A DNA stretch of 64,000 bases, from positions 4,439,501-4,503,500 of the forward strand of contig NZ_CP017705.1 in assembly GCF_002706795.1 (NCBI RefSeq), read 5' to 3'. Source of the stretch: Brevibacillus laterosporus DSM 25. Lineage in GTDB: Bacteria; Bacillota; Bacilli; Brevibacillales; Brevibacillaceae. This document shows, in pieces, positions 20,936 to 29,688 of this stretch (positions are counted from its first letter, which is position 1; each line of letters starts with the position of its first letter). Below the pieces are notes generated by a model. That model searched no databases. It saw only the letters and a program-made list of their open reading frames with translations, and was not told where the DNA came from. The translations under genes and the position numbers were made by a program.

Positions 20936-23900
20936 ATGAATCAAACACAAACACAGGAGACTTTTTTACAGCGATTATATCATAGTCACTATTTAGTACA
21001 GGATCACCGTGTTCATGGCGTTTGTGCTGTTCCAGGTTTAGCTCTAATGGATATGATTTATCGTGTAGCTGCTATTTATTTAGATAAACAGCCAATTGAG
21101 TTGAGACAGGTCTTGTTCAAACAGCCCATAGTGACATCTGAACATTTTGATAAAAATATTTATGTTACGTTTTCACCTTTGGATTTTTACTGGAAAGTAA
21201 CGATTACCAGTCAGAAAATAAAAGATGATGTGGTTATTGATCAGCAAATGGAAGTGAATATGGAATGCTTCTTGTATGTCATGACAGATGGAAATAACCC
21301 CCAAACACTTGATGTACAATCCTTTATGAGTCAATCAAACAAGCAGTGGAATATGGATCAAATGTATGATTTAGTGCGAAAAACAAAAATTCACCATGGT
21401 ACATTCATGAAAACGGAAGGTACAGTGTATCAATGGGGGCATAAGGAATTAATGGAGCTTAAGCTCAGTAGCCTAGCAGAATCCTACCTAGATAAATTTT
21501 ATGCCCATGCCGCTTTTTTAGATGGATCATGTTTATCTGGAGCATCTTTTATGGTCACCGGCATGCAATACAATATTTTTCAGGAGAATACGCCTTATAT
21601 TCCATTTATACTTGAACGGTTTTGTATCTATAAGCCTCTTCCCAACAAGGTTTATACGTATACAGAGCAAACCGCAACTCATGGAAAGATATCAACTGCG
21701 CCAGATGTTGTGTCTCGTGATATTACTATTTTTAATGAAGGGGGTGATGTACTTGTCGAATATAATAGATTTACTGTAAAACGAGTTAGGGAACCACATC
21801 TCATAAAAAAATTAATCGAAACGCAACCCATTCATACCGATACAGCTCGTCCAATTGAGCGTTCACACGAGCAGATTGAGGTAATCCAGCAAGAGGAGAT
21901 CATCCACCAAGGAAGAGATAGTCCGCACCTAGCCTCTATTCAAATGTACTTGAAACAAGAAATAGCAAACGTATTGAAAATAAATCCAAATAACGTGCAA
22001 ACGAACACAGGCTTTTATGAGCTGGGACTAGATTCTACACAATTGCTAGCACTTGTAAAGGTCTTGGAGAGCCAAGTAAAGACAGCACTGTATCCAACAC
22101 TGTTATTCGAATACTCGACTGTGGAAAGCTTATCTCAATATTTGCTCGACCATTTTGAACAGGCTTTTGTAACAGAACCTAGTACAAATAAACCTTATCA
22201 ATCACGGGTGGATTTGATTCATTCATACCTACAACAAGAAATTGCCTCTGTATTAAAAACAAATCCTACAGACATCCAGTTGCATACAGGCTTTTATGAA
22301 TTGGGATTAGACTCCACACATTTAATAAGCTTTGTTAAAGTCCTAGAGAAAAAAGTAGATGCACCCCTGTATCCAACACTGTTATTTGAATATTCAACTG
22401 TCGCTAGTCTATCTGAATATTTGCTAGAAAACTGGGGGGCATCTTTTTTAGCTGGCACTGGTATAGATACAGAAGTAACAGCTGTGTCGTCTGTGACGAG
22501 CAAGCTACAAGACAAGCAAGCTACTGTGCTTTATTTTGAACGATTCTGGGAAAAGCTTGGGCTGAAGAAAAATAAACCTGCCGAGATGAGCCGCCAGCAT
22601 ATTGTACTCCTCTTTCATGATCCTATGGACTTACAAGCTGAATTGAAACGGCAATTGTATGTAGAGACAGTGTTGGTTTTGAAATCAGATAAGGTGGAGA
22701 GTGTCGATCAATTTGAAGACAAATGCAAGCAATGTTTAGGACACATTCAAGCACTGTTACAGAGCAAACCTGCAACGGAATTTCTGCTTCAGATTGTAAC
22801 CGGTTCAAGTGAGCAAGATAAATACGCTAATGCTTTAGAAGGAATGCTTAGGACAGCTTACCTAGAGCAACCAAAAATACACAGCCAGATGATACATATT
22901 GAGCATCTGATTGAAACCCCTACACATGAAATCGCTGCCTTGCTTGAAAAAGAGACACGTTGTCATGAGAAAGGGATGGCCAGCATTCAGTATCGAGGTA
23001 AGGACTTCGTTCGGTATGTTCATCAGCTAAAAGAAATGAATACCACAGGTAACCGCCTTCCTCATTCTGTAAAGGAGCATGGTGTATACGTAATTACGGG
23101 CGGTCTAGGTGGCTTAGGATATTTGATTGCAAGTCATCTTGCGAAGCAGGCGAATTGTAAGCTGGCTTTATTAGGACGTTCTAAGCTGGATGAGAAGAAA
23201 CAGCAACAAGTATATCGCTTACTGGAAATGGGAGCGGATGTACGTTATCTGGAGGTTGACTTATGTGAGAGCACAGAAACAGTTCAAGCTTTTCAGTCCA
23301 TTAGAGAAGAGTTAGGACCGATCACAGGTATTTTCCATTGTGCTGGTGTGATTAAAGACCGATTGCTCATTCACAAAACTACCAGTGAATTACAAGCTGT
23401 GCTGTCACCTAAATGGAGAGGGACGTGGAATCTAGATCAGGCCACTCAGGATGATGAACTGGAATTTTTCGTTCTCTTTTCATCCGTTTCAGCCATTATG
23501 GGAAATGTAGGTCAGGCTGATTATGCTTGCGCCAACGCAGCTATGGATTTATTTGCTTTCGAACGGCAAGAACAGGTAAACATCGGCAAGAGATGTGGTC
23601 AAACCGTTACGGTTAACTGGCCACTCTGGGCAGATGGGGGTATGCGGCTCGAAGAAGACTTGTTACAAATGACTACCGCTTCGACAGGGCTGTCTGTATT
23701 GCCAAGTGAAGAAGGATTAGCAGCATTGGATCATTTATTATCACAAAAAAGCACTCAAAGCATCGTGTTATATGGTGAGGAACGTACCATTAGGAACCAG
23801 ATACAAAAGCTGAACGCAGTAAGGAGAGAACAAGAGGATGAAACGGCTAGTACAATAACGAGAATTTGCTTAGATCATTTTACTTTTCCTGAAGATCTGA

Positions 23901-24739
23901 AAACGTATTGGAGCAACATAAAGGCTGGACAACGAATCATTAGACATAAATCGAATGTGGACGAGGTTCGGTCATGGATGGAACAGGGAAACGATATACA
24001 GCATTTACTCATTCGTACCCAAACCTCAAGGCAGATTGAAGTTGTTATCTGTGGAAAAGGCAAAAAAATTGTTCTATTATTCTGCGGTTTCGGTTTAACC
24101 GCCTCCCAATGGTACTACCAAATTAAGGAGTTAAGAGAGGACTATCAATTCATTATTATCCACCCGCCAGGGGTAGGATTAAGTGAAGATAATGGGGATC
24201 TTTCTTTTCAGGGTATTTCCAATACGGTACATGAAGTATTAGATATCCTACAAATCTCTTTACCTCTTTATGTGATAGGAACTTCTTGGGGAGGAATGAT
24301 TGCCCAAACCTTTGTAGCAAATTTCCCAGAAAAGGTTGTTTCCTTAACACTAGTAACAAGTTTCTGTGACATGAACCAATTATGGGATGAACAATCCTTA
24401 AAAGATGCATTCAAACTTGATTATTATGTTAATTATCGACAAGGTGCGTATGAGTTGATTCAAGATAGCGAATTTGTAAATCCTGTTGTCCTACAATATA
24501 ACGATATTGAAAAACAAGGTAAATTGAATACACACGGTATCCTAGAAAATATTTCTGTACCAACATTAATCGTGTCAGCTAAAAAAGACATCATGGGCTT
24601 TTATTATCAAACGAATCAATTAGTAACGAAAATACCACGTGCTACATTAGTCGAGATAAACGGTGGTCATGGATGCAATATCACTCATTATGAGGAGTTT
24701 AATCGCATTTTGCACCATTATTTACAAGAACAAGAATAG
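20936..24739 (+). CDS. terminal trans-AT PKS protein, DH-ACP-ACP-KR-TE
   Basis: The N-terminal dehydratase has HRVHGVCAVP and a LDGSCLSG Asp motif. Two tandem ACPs follow (each with YELGLDST; about nt 21941-22160 and 22210-22430), near-duplicates of each other. Then comes a ketoreductase with GGLGGLG, FSSVSA and ADYACAN, with Ser, Tyr and Asn present. The C-terminus is an alpha/beta-hydrolase thioesterase with GTSWGG (nucleophile Ser about residue 1117), a later Asp in SAKKD and His in GGHGC. It receives the chain from the KS ending the previous protein, reduces and dehydrates it, and releases it. The order with KR after the ACP pair is unusual, although trans-AT systems often rearrange. An ATG at 20931 runs straight into a stop, so ATG 20936 is the start. 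Confidence 0.93.
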   Translation: MNQTQTQETFLQRLYHSHYLVQDHRVHGVCAVPGLALMDMIYRVAAIYLDKQPIELRQVLFKQPIVTSEHFDKNIYVTFSPLDFYWKVTITSQKIKDDVVIDQQMEVNMECFLYVMTDGNNPQTLDVQSFMSQSNKQWNMDQMYDLVRKTKIHHGTFMKTEGTVYQWGHKELMELKLSSLAESYLDKFYAHAAFLDGSCLSGASFMVTGMQYNIFQENTPYIPFILERFCIYKPLPNKVYTYTEQTATHGKISTAPDVVSRDITIFNEGGDVLVEYNRFTVKRVREPHLIKKLIETQPIHTDTARPIERSHEQIEVIQQEEIIHQGRDSPHLASIQMYLKQEIANVLKINPNNVQTNTGFYELGLDSTQLLALVKVLESQVKTALYPTLLFEYSTVESLSQYLLDHFEQAFVTEPSTNKPYQSRVDLIHSYLQQEIASVLKTNPTDIQLHTGFYELGLDSTHLISFVKVLEKKVDAPLYPTLLFEYSTVASLSEYLLENWGASFLAGTGIDTEVTAVSSVTSKLQDKQATVLYFERFWEKLGLKKNKPAEMSRQHIVLLFHDPMDLQAELKRQLYVETVLVLKSDKVESVDQFEDKCKQCLGHIQALLQSKPATEFLLQIVTGSSEQDKYANALEGMLRTAYLEQPKIHSQMIHIEHLIETPTHEIAALLEKETRCHEKGMASIQYRGKDFVRYVHQLKEMNTTGNRLPHSVKEHGVYVITGGLGGLGYLIASHLAKQANCKLALLGRSKLDEKKQQQVYRLLEMGADVRYLEVDLCESTETVQAFQSIREELGPITGIFHCAGVIKDRLLIHKTTSELQAVLSPKWRGTWNLDQATQDDELEFFVLFSSVSAIMGNVGQADYACANAAMDLFAFERQEQVNIGKRCGQTVTVNWPLWADGGMRLEEDLLQMTTASTGLSVLPSEEGLAALDHLLSQKSTQSIVLYGEERTIRNQIQKLNAVRREQEDETASTITRICLDHFTFPEDLKTYWSNIKAGQRIIRHKSNVDEVRSWMEQGNDIQHLLIRTQTSRQIEVVICGKGKKIVLLFCGFGLTASQWYYQIKELREDYQFIIIHPPGVGLSEDNGDLSFQGISNTVHEVLDILQISLPLYVIGTSWGGMIAQTFVANFPEKVVSLTLVTSFCDMNQLWDEQSLKDAFKLDYYVNYRQGAYELIQDSEFVNPVVLQYNDIEKQGKLNTHGILENISVPTLIVSAKKDIMGFYYQTNQLVTKIPRATLVEINGGHGCNITHYEEFNRILHHYLQEQE

Positions 24740-24742
24740 GGG

Positions 24743-26122
24743 ATGGTTACATTGGTGAAAAAAACTGTGGTTAAAACGTATCCTTTATCAAAAGTGCAGA
24801 GTGTTTTTTATCAACATTATGCCTTGCTTCCTGATTCCTATGGAAACAACGAAAAAGTGCTTTATCGTATACATTCTCAGATAAATATAGATGTAATGAG
24901 GGAAGCCTTCTTACAAGTGATCAAGCGACATGAGATGTACCGCACCAATTTTATTATGGAAGATGAGCCGGTACATCAAGTGTACGAAGAAGCGATTTTG
25001 GATTTTGAGGTGGTGGATGCTAGCAACTGGCCGGAAGAGGCAGTAGCACAGTTTTTGAGTGAAGAAACCTATCGTCCCTTTCAGTTAGAAGAAAACCCTC
25101 CCTTTCGAATTAGATTGTTCCGATTTTCAGATGATGATTTTATTTTACTTTTAGTGTGGCATCATGTTGCGGTAGATGGATGGTCGGCTTCTCTTACAAT
25201 CGATGATTTTGGATTATTATACAAGAATTTATTGGAAGAAAATGACTTTGAACTTACTCCGATCAGAAGACAGTTTTCAGACTTTGTGGTAGCGCAAAAC
25301 GAAATGCTAGAAAGTTCAGAAGGACAAAAACAGCGTTTATTTTGGAAAGAAAAGCTATCAGGGGAGCTACCTGTTCTGAAGCTTCCGGCTGATCGAGATT
25401 TTCCTGAGATTCGGACCTATAAAGGAGGAACTGTATCGTTTCGCCTTGAGAAAACATTGAGCGATAACGTTTTTACTTATTGTCAACAAAAAGATACCAC
25501 TCTGGATCGGGTTCTTCTGTCTCTATACTTTGCTTTTTTACATGGTTATTCACAGCAGGAAGAAATCGTAATTGGAACACCTAGATATGGGCGTGCATCG
25601 ACAAGTTATTATAATACGTGTGGAGTTTTTATCAACTTGGTCCCATTGCGAATGAAAATGCCAAAAGATGCAACATATGCTGAGCTGGTACGTTTTGTTG
25701 ATGAACAAATTAATCAGTGTCTTGACTATCAAGATTTTCCTATGACACTTATGATGGAGGATCAGGATATAAAAACCGGTCTAACACCTCTGTTCCAAAC
25801 TTGCTTCTCCATTCAAAAGTGGCCTAGGCAAAACACGACGTTTCATTTTGGGGATTCCACACATGAGATCAACTTACATGGATTACAAATGAATCACTAC
25901 TATACAGAAAAGAAAATTTCCAAATTTGATCTTGCTCTGTATGTGGAGGAAGATCGGAAGAATGGGATTTTACCCATATTTGAATACAATGCCGATATTT
26001 TTGATAAAGAAACGATAGAGAAGGTAAGTCGTATTTTCATGAAATTCATTACGACTGTCATTGATGATGATCAGGTGAAAATTTCCACCTTATGTTCATT
26101 CCTTCAAGCGATTGAGAGATAG
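24743..26122 (+). CDS. free-standing condensation-domain acyltransferase
   Basis: This 459-residue protein is a single NRPS-type condensation domain with an intact HHVAVDG active site (residues about 140-146) and no adenylation, carrier or thioesterase part. Stand-alone C domains of this type can form esters as well as amides. Here, between a PKS terminal protein and an ammonia-lyase, the likely job is moving an aryl-acyl group such as cinnamoyl onto a hydroxyl of the polyketide; that role is inferred from context. The ATG at 24743 directly abuts the AGGGG ribosome site, so the in-frame TTG at 24752 may be the real start. It follows the PKS stop by three bases and is part of the same operon. 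Confidence 0.85.
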   Translation: MVTLVKKTVVKTYPLSKVQSVFYQHYALLPDSYGNNEKVLYRIHSQINIDVMREAFLQVIKRHEMYRTNFIMEDEPVHQVYEEAILDFEVVDASNWPEEAVAQFLSEETYRPFQLEENPPFRIRLFRFSDDDFILLLVWHHVAVDGWSASLTIDDFGLLYKNLLEENDFELTPIRRQFSDFVVAQNEMLESSEGQKQRLFWKEKLSGELPVLKLPADRDFPEIRTYKGGTVSFRLEKTLSDNVFTYCQQKDTTLDRVLLSLYFAFLHGYSQQEEIVIGTPRYGRASTSYYNTCGVFINLVPLRMKMPKDATYAELVRFVDEQINQCLDYQDFPMTLMMEDQDIKTGLTPLFQTCFSIQKWPRQNTTFHFGDSTHEINLHGLQMNHYYTEKKISKFDLALYVEEDRKNGILPIFEYNADIFDKETIEKVSRIFMKFITTVIDDDQVKISTLCSFLQAIER

Positions 26123-26160
26123 ATGAGGAAGCATACGCACATAGAGAGGATAGGTTGAAA

Positions 26161-27819
26161 ATGAGTCAAACAACCCTTTTAGAAATAGATCAAAAACAGC
26201 ATAATCAACAAAAAATTACATTAACAGGTAACGATTTGACCATAGCAGATGTTGCTCATGTAGCAAAAGGTGCCTCTGAATCATCTACTTTCCTCATTTC
26301 AGAAGAAGCCATAAAGCGAATTGAAGAATGCAATGAATTAAAACATGAAATTATTAATAAACAGTATCCCATATATGGTGTTACGACTGGCTTTGGCGAC
26401 AGTGTGCACAGACAAATTTCTGGTGAGAAAACCTGGGATTTACAACGAAATTTAATCAGATTCCTATCGTGCGGAGTTGGTCCAATAGCAGATGAGGTTG
26501 TGGCAAGGGCAACTATGCTCATACGCACGAATTGCTTGGTGAAAGGTAATTCAGCTGTACGGATGGATGTGATTCATCAATTAATAGCCTATATGGAACG
26601 AGGACTTACTCCAATTATTCCTGAGCGTGGCTCAGTTGGAGCGAGTGGTGATTTAGTTCCATTAAGCTATATTGCCTCTATACTAGTTGGAGAAGGAAAA
26701 GTCCTGTATAAAGGGAAGGAGTGCGAGGTAGCGGAAGCACTGGAAGCTGAGGGACTTATGCCTTTAACATTGGAAGCCAAGGAAGGACTTGCTTTAGTAA
26801 ACGGGACCTCTTTTATGTCTGCCTTTGCTTGTTTAGCTTACTCGGATGCAGAAGAAATCGCATTCATAGCCGATATTTGTACGGCTATGGCTTCAGAAGC
26901 ATTGCTAGGGAACCGGGGACATTTTTATTCATTCATTCATGAACAAAAACCGCACCTAGGTCAAATGGCAAGTGCAAAAAATATTTACACCATGCTAGAA
27001 GGCTCTCAATTATCCAAAGAATATTCGCAAATTGTAGGGAATAATGAAAAGTTGGATTCGAAAGCTTATTTGGAATTAACAGAGAGTATCCAAGATCGTT
27101 ATTCAATCCGCTGCGCACCTCATGTTACGGGCGTACTGTATGACACATTAGATTGGGTGAAAAAGTGGCTAGAGGTAGAAATTAATTCAACGAACGATAA
27201 CCCGATCTTTGATGTGAAGACGCGTGAAGTTTACAATGGTGGAAATTTTTATGGCGGTCATGTCGTACAAGCTATGGATTCGTTAAAAGTAGCGGTTGCC
27301 AATATTGCAGATTTGCTAGATCGACAATTGCAACTGGTGGTCGATGAAAAGTTTAATAAGAATTTGACCCCAAATTTAATTCAGCGTTTTAACAGTGATC
27401 ATTATGAATTAGGGTTGCATCATGGATTTAAAGGGATGCAAATTGCAAGTTCTGCCCTAACAGCTGAAGCTTTGAAAATGAGCAATCCAGTCAGTGTGTT
27501 TTCACGTTCTACTGAGGCTCACAATCAAGATAAAGTGAGTATGGGTACAATTTCATCACGTGATGCACGTACAATTGTAGAATTGACTCAACATGTAGCG
27601 GCGATTCATCTCATTGCACTTTGTCAGGCGTTAGATTTACGAGGCACGAAAAAAATGTCACCAAAAACCACAAAGATTTATAACATGATTCGAATGCAGG
27701 TGCCTTTTGTGGAACGTGATAGAGCATTAGATGGAGACATTGAGAAAGTTGTTCAGCTTATCCGCTCTGGAAATCTAAAAAAAGAAATTCAAGATCAAAA
27801 TGTAACCTCACTTGAATAA
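26161..27819 (+). CDS. MIO-type aromatic amino acid ammonia-lyase, probably phenylalanine ammonia-lyase
   Basis: The protein (552 residues) belongs to the histidine/phenylalanine ammonia-lyase family. It has the Ala-Ser-Gly triad that cyclises to the MIO cofactor (GSVGASGDL, about residues 157-165) and the catalytic-Tyr loop YGVTTGFG. The selectivity position reads IRFLSCGVG (Phe-Leu at about 101-102), which is the phenylalanine type; histidine lyases usually have Ser-His and tyrosine lyases His-Leu. The expected reaction is L-Phe to trans-cinnamate plus ammonia. An aminomutase cannot be excluded, since the folds are shared. ATG 26161 is ten bases after AGAGGA; an in-frame TTG at 26155 sits too close. 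It closes the PKS operon, with a terminator about 65 bases downstream, and probably supplies cinnamate to the neighbouring condensation protein. Confidence 0.9.
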   Translation: MSQTTLLEIDQKQHNQQKITLTGNDLTIADVAHVAKGASESSTFLISEEAIKRIEECNELKHEIINKQYPIYGVTTGFGDSVHRQISGEKTWDLQRNLIRFLSCGVGPIADEVVARATMLIRTNCLVKGNSAVRMDVIHQLIAYMERGLTPIIPERGSVGASGDLVPLSYIASILVGEGKVLYKGKECEVAEALEAEGLMPLTLEAKEGLALVNGTSFMSAFACLAYSDAEEIAFIADICTAMASEALLGNRGHFYSFIHEQKPHLGQMASAKNIYTMLEGSQLSKEYSQIVGNNEKLDSKAYLELTESIQDRYSIRCAPHVTGVLYDTLDWVKKWLEVEINSTNDNPIFDVKTREVYNGGNFYGGHVVQAMDSLKVAVANIADLLDRQLQLVVDEKFNKNLTPNLIQRFNSDHYELGLHHGFKGMQIASSALTAEALKMSNPVSVFSRSTEAHNQDKVSMGTISSRDARTIVELTQHVAAIHLIALCQALDLRGTKKMSPKTTKIYNMIRMQVPFVERDRALDGDIEKVVQLIRSGNLKKEIQDQNVTSLE

Positions 27820-27882
27820 AGGTAATGATGGGGTACAGAGAATATTTTTTGAAGCTAGTTATTTTCTTATAAGCGTATTTGT

Positions 27883-27913
27883 AAGACTTCCCAGTAGGTT
27901 TGGGGAGTCTTTT
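27883..27913 (+). terminator. intrinsic terminator ending the PKS operon
   Basis: AAGACTTCCC pairs with GGGGAGTCTT around a short loop and is followed by TTTATTT. It lies about 65 bases after the ammonia-lyase stop. Confidence 0.75.
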
Positions 27914-27927
27914 ATTTACAGCAGGAC

Positions 27928-27957
27928 TTGCAAGGTGAATTGAATTTCTCATATGAT
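27928..27957 (+). promoter_or_regulatory. possible sigma-A promoter for the VOC gene
   Basis: TTGCAA and TATGAT are separated by 18 bases, about 45 bases upstream of the VOC start and just past the PKS terminator. This is a match by eye only. Confidence 0.35.
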
Positions 27958-28003
27958 ACAAGGGCATTATACTTTTTAACAAATAGAAATTAGGTGAATA
28001 TTT

Positions 28004-28369
28004 ATGTTCAGGCATATTTCAACAGTTGGCGTATACGTGGAAGACCAACAAAAAGCATTAGCCTTCTGGACAGAGAAAGTGGGATTTACCGTGTATGCTA
28101 ACTTTCCTATGGGACCTAAAGCGACATGGATGGAAGTAGGACCAGAAAATGCCCAGACACGTCTCGTTCTTTATCCAAAAGCAATGATGAAAAACTGGGC
28201 AGAATTAAAACCCTCCATCGTGTTTGAGTGTGATGATATTTATAAATTGTGTGAAGACCTGCAAGCAAAAGGAGTAGACGTTGACAAACCGAATGAAATG
28301 GAATTTGGTATCTTTGGTTTTTTCAGAGACGAGGATGGCAATCAATTCGGTTTAAAGCAGCCAAAATAA
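28004..28369 (+). CDS. VOC-superfamily (glyoxalase/dioxygenase-like) protein
   Basis: This 121-residue protein has the paired beta-alpha-beta-beta-beta pattern of the vicinal-oxygen-chelate superfamily: HISTVGVYVEDQQKALAFW at the start, and RDEDGNQFGLKQ, typical of the last strands, at the end. Members bind a divalent metal and include glyoxalases, dioxygenases and antibiotic-binding proteins; the substrate here cannot be told. The start ATG follows AGGTGA. It has its own terminator, so it is a single-gene unit between the PKS operon and the sugar operon. Confidence 0.85.
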   Translation: MFRHISTVGVYVEDQQKALAFWTEKVGFTVYANFPMGPKATWMEVGPENAQTRLVLYPKAMMKNWAELKPSIVFECDDIYKLCEDLQAKGVDVDKPNEMEFGIFGFFRDEDGNQFGLKQPK

Positions 28370-28388
28370 GTTTTGCTTGTACCAAAGC

Positions 28389-28420
28389 GAACCCAATGAA
28401 AAAGTGGGTTCTTTTTTTTC
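28389..28420 (+). terminator. intrinsic terminator after the VOC gene
   Basis: GAACCCA pairs with TGGGTTC, followed by a run of eight Ts. Confidence 0.85.
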
Positions 28421-28435
28421 TTTAGCAAAAATCCT

Positions 28436-28464
28436 TTGACAAGTAAACGCTTTCAAATTACAAT
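28436..28464 (+). promoter_or_regulatory. sigma-A promoter of the glucitol-type PTS operon
   Basis: A TTGACA -35 box and a TACAAT -10 box are separated by exactly 17 bases, about 35 bases upstream of the gutM start. The spacer contains a cre site. Confidence 0.8.
28442..28455 (+). promoter_or_regulatory. CcpA catabolite-responsive element (cre)
   Basis: AGTAAACGCTTTCA differs from the degenerate cre consensus TGnnAnCGnTnnCA only at the first base. It fills the spacer of the promoter at 28436-28464, a position where bound CcpA would block RNA polymerase. Glucose repression of the downstream operon is inferred. Confidence 0.7.
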
Positions 28465-28502
28465 TGTAATCAATCAGAACAAATGTAATGAGGTGAGCGA
28501 TG

Positions 28503-28967
28503 ATGAGCTTGTGGGGGGCACTCATACTATTTTTCATTGGAATGTGGCTCTGCCAAATTTACTTAACACTCCGTCAGGTGAAACATTATCGTCAAAGCAT
28601 ACATGAGATGAGACAGCAAAGCACTGGTTTTCTGGGTGTTGGAGTACAGAAAAGCAGATTTTCGATTGGCTCCGTTGTCATACTTACTACGGATCAGAAT
28701 GGAATTATTACTAGATGTAAGAGAATGACGGGAGTAACTGTTTTTGCTACTTTTAAAGAAATACCTGAGCTGATCGGGAAGCAGCTAGAAGATTGCTACC
28801 CTACTACTCCTGTTAAAGCAGAAGAAAAAGCATTAGAAATAGCTATTCAACAGATTGACCTACAACGAAAAAAGCTACAGATACCTCAGACCTCACTCCC
28901 TTCCACGAAAGACATGGAGGGCGACGCTCAGTCAATACCTACATTAGATTACACCTATAACTCATAA
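28503..28967 (+). CDS. gutM: GutM-family glucitol operon activator
   Basis: The 154-residue product resembles GutM/SrlM, the auxiliary activator of glucitol operons. It has an N-terminal hydrophobic segment (about residues 1-20), then GRF-like SRFSIGSVVILTTD and the family-typical RMTGVTVFATFKEIP followed by a GKQLEDCYP segment. ATG 28503 is chosen over ATG 28500 because of its spacing from AGGTGA. It is first in a run of glucitol-PTS genes but separated from them by a strong hairpin terminator, so the PTS genes may depend on read-through or a second promoter. No GutR-like or DeoR-type regulator is visible nearby. Confidence 0.8.
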   Translation: MSLWGALILFFIGMWLCQIYLTLRQVKHYRQSIHEMRQQSTGFLGVGVQKSRFSIGSVVILTTDQNGIITRCKRMTGVTVFATFKEIPELIGKQLEDCYPTTPVKAEEKALEIAIQQIDLQRKKLQIPQTSLPSTKDMEGDAQSIPTLDYTYNS

Positions 28968-29026
28968 ATAGCTTTTACGCAACGGAAAAGTAAAGAAATA
29001 AACTAGAGATCATTACTTGGGTCATG

Positions 29027-29066
29027 GGCCGAGTACATGCAGAAGATGCATGACTCGGCCTTTTTT
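29027..29066 (+). terminator. strong intrinsic terminator or attenuator between gutM and srlA
   Basis: GGCCGAGT pairs with ACTCGGCC, with an inner ATGC/GCAT pairing, followed by six Ts. It lies between the activator gene and the PTS genes. A second small hairpin (CTCGG/CCGAG, about 29092-29106) precedes the srlA ribosome site. Confidence 0.85.
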
Positions 29067-29133
29067 ATTCATCAACAAAGGTAGAAGCTCGGTTATTCCG
29101 AGTAACTAATATAACTTGTTAGGGGGTATGGCT

Positions 29134-29667
29134 ATGGATTTCTTTATCCATCTGGCTGAAGGGTTTATTGGAATGTTTAATGAAGGAGGGAAAACATTTG
29201 TTGGTTTAGTAACAGGTATCATTCCTACGCTAGTTTGCCTGATTACAGCAGTAAATGCATTAATCAAATTTTGCGGTGAGGAACGAATTGCACGCTTTGC
29301 TCAAAAGTGTACAGGCAATATTGTGTTACGGTACACCGTATTTCCCATCATGGCGATGTTCTTTTTAACCAATCCGATGGCGTATACCTTTGGACGGTTC
29401 TTAAAAGAGGAACAAAAACCAGCCTTTTACGATTCCGCCGTCTCGATGTGTCATCCAATCACCGGTATGTTTCCACATGCTAATCCTGCTGAATTATTTG
29501 TTTACATGGGCATTGCTACAGGCATTCAACAGCTAGGCTACACGTTAGGGCCAATCGCAATCCGTTTTTTTATTGTTGGTGCAATCGTTATCCTGATTCG
29601 AGGTGTACTGACAGAGTATATCACTAAGATGATGCTGAAACGAAAAGCTCAACAAGCAGGCGTATAG
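29134..29667 (+). CDS. srlA: PTS glucitol/sorbitol-type transporter subunit IIC (N-terminal part)
   Basis: This 177-residue membrane protein matches SrlA/GutA, which carries the first half of the sugar-translocating unit. Family-like segments are HLAEGFIGMFNEGGKTFVG, NPMAYTFGRFLKEEQKP and CHPITGMFPHANPAELFVYMG. Several hydrophobic spans are visible. ATG 29134, seven bases after AGGGGG, aligns with the known start of the family; in-frame TTG 29116 and ATG 29128 are poorly spaced. It works with SrlE and SrlB to import and phosphorylate a hexitol or related polyol. Confidence 0.92.
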   Translation: MDFFIHLAEGFIGMFNEGGKTFVGLVTGIIPTLVCLITAVNALIKFCGEERIARFAQKCTGNIVLRYTVFPIMAMFFLTNPMAYTFGRFLKEEQKPAFYDSAVSMCHPITGMFPHANPAELFVYMGIATGIQQLGYTLGPIAIRFFIVGAIVILIRGVLTEYITKMMLKRKAQQAGV

Positions 29668-29688
29668 AAGAGGAAAGGGGAAGGGTCA

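Noticed and set aside
26161-27819. Histidine ammonia-lyase (hutH) annotation
   Set aside because: The selectivity pair is Phe-Leu rather than Ser-His, and no hut genes are present; the PKS context favours PAL.
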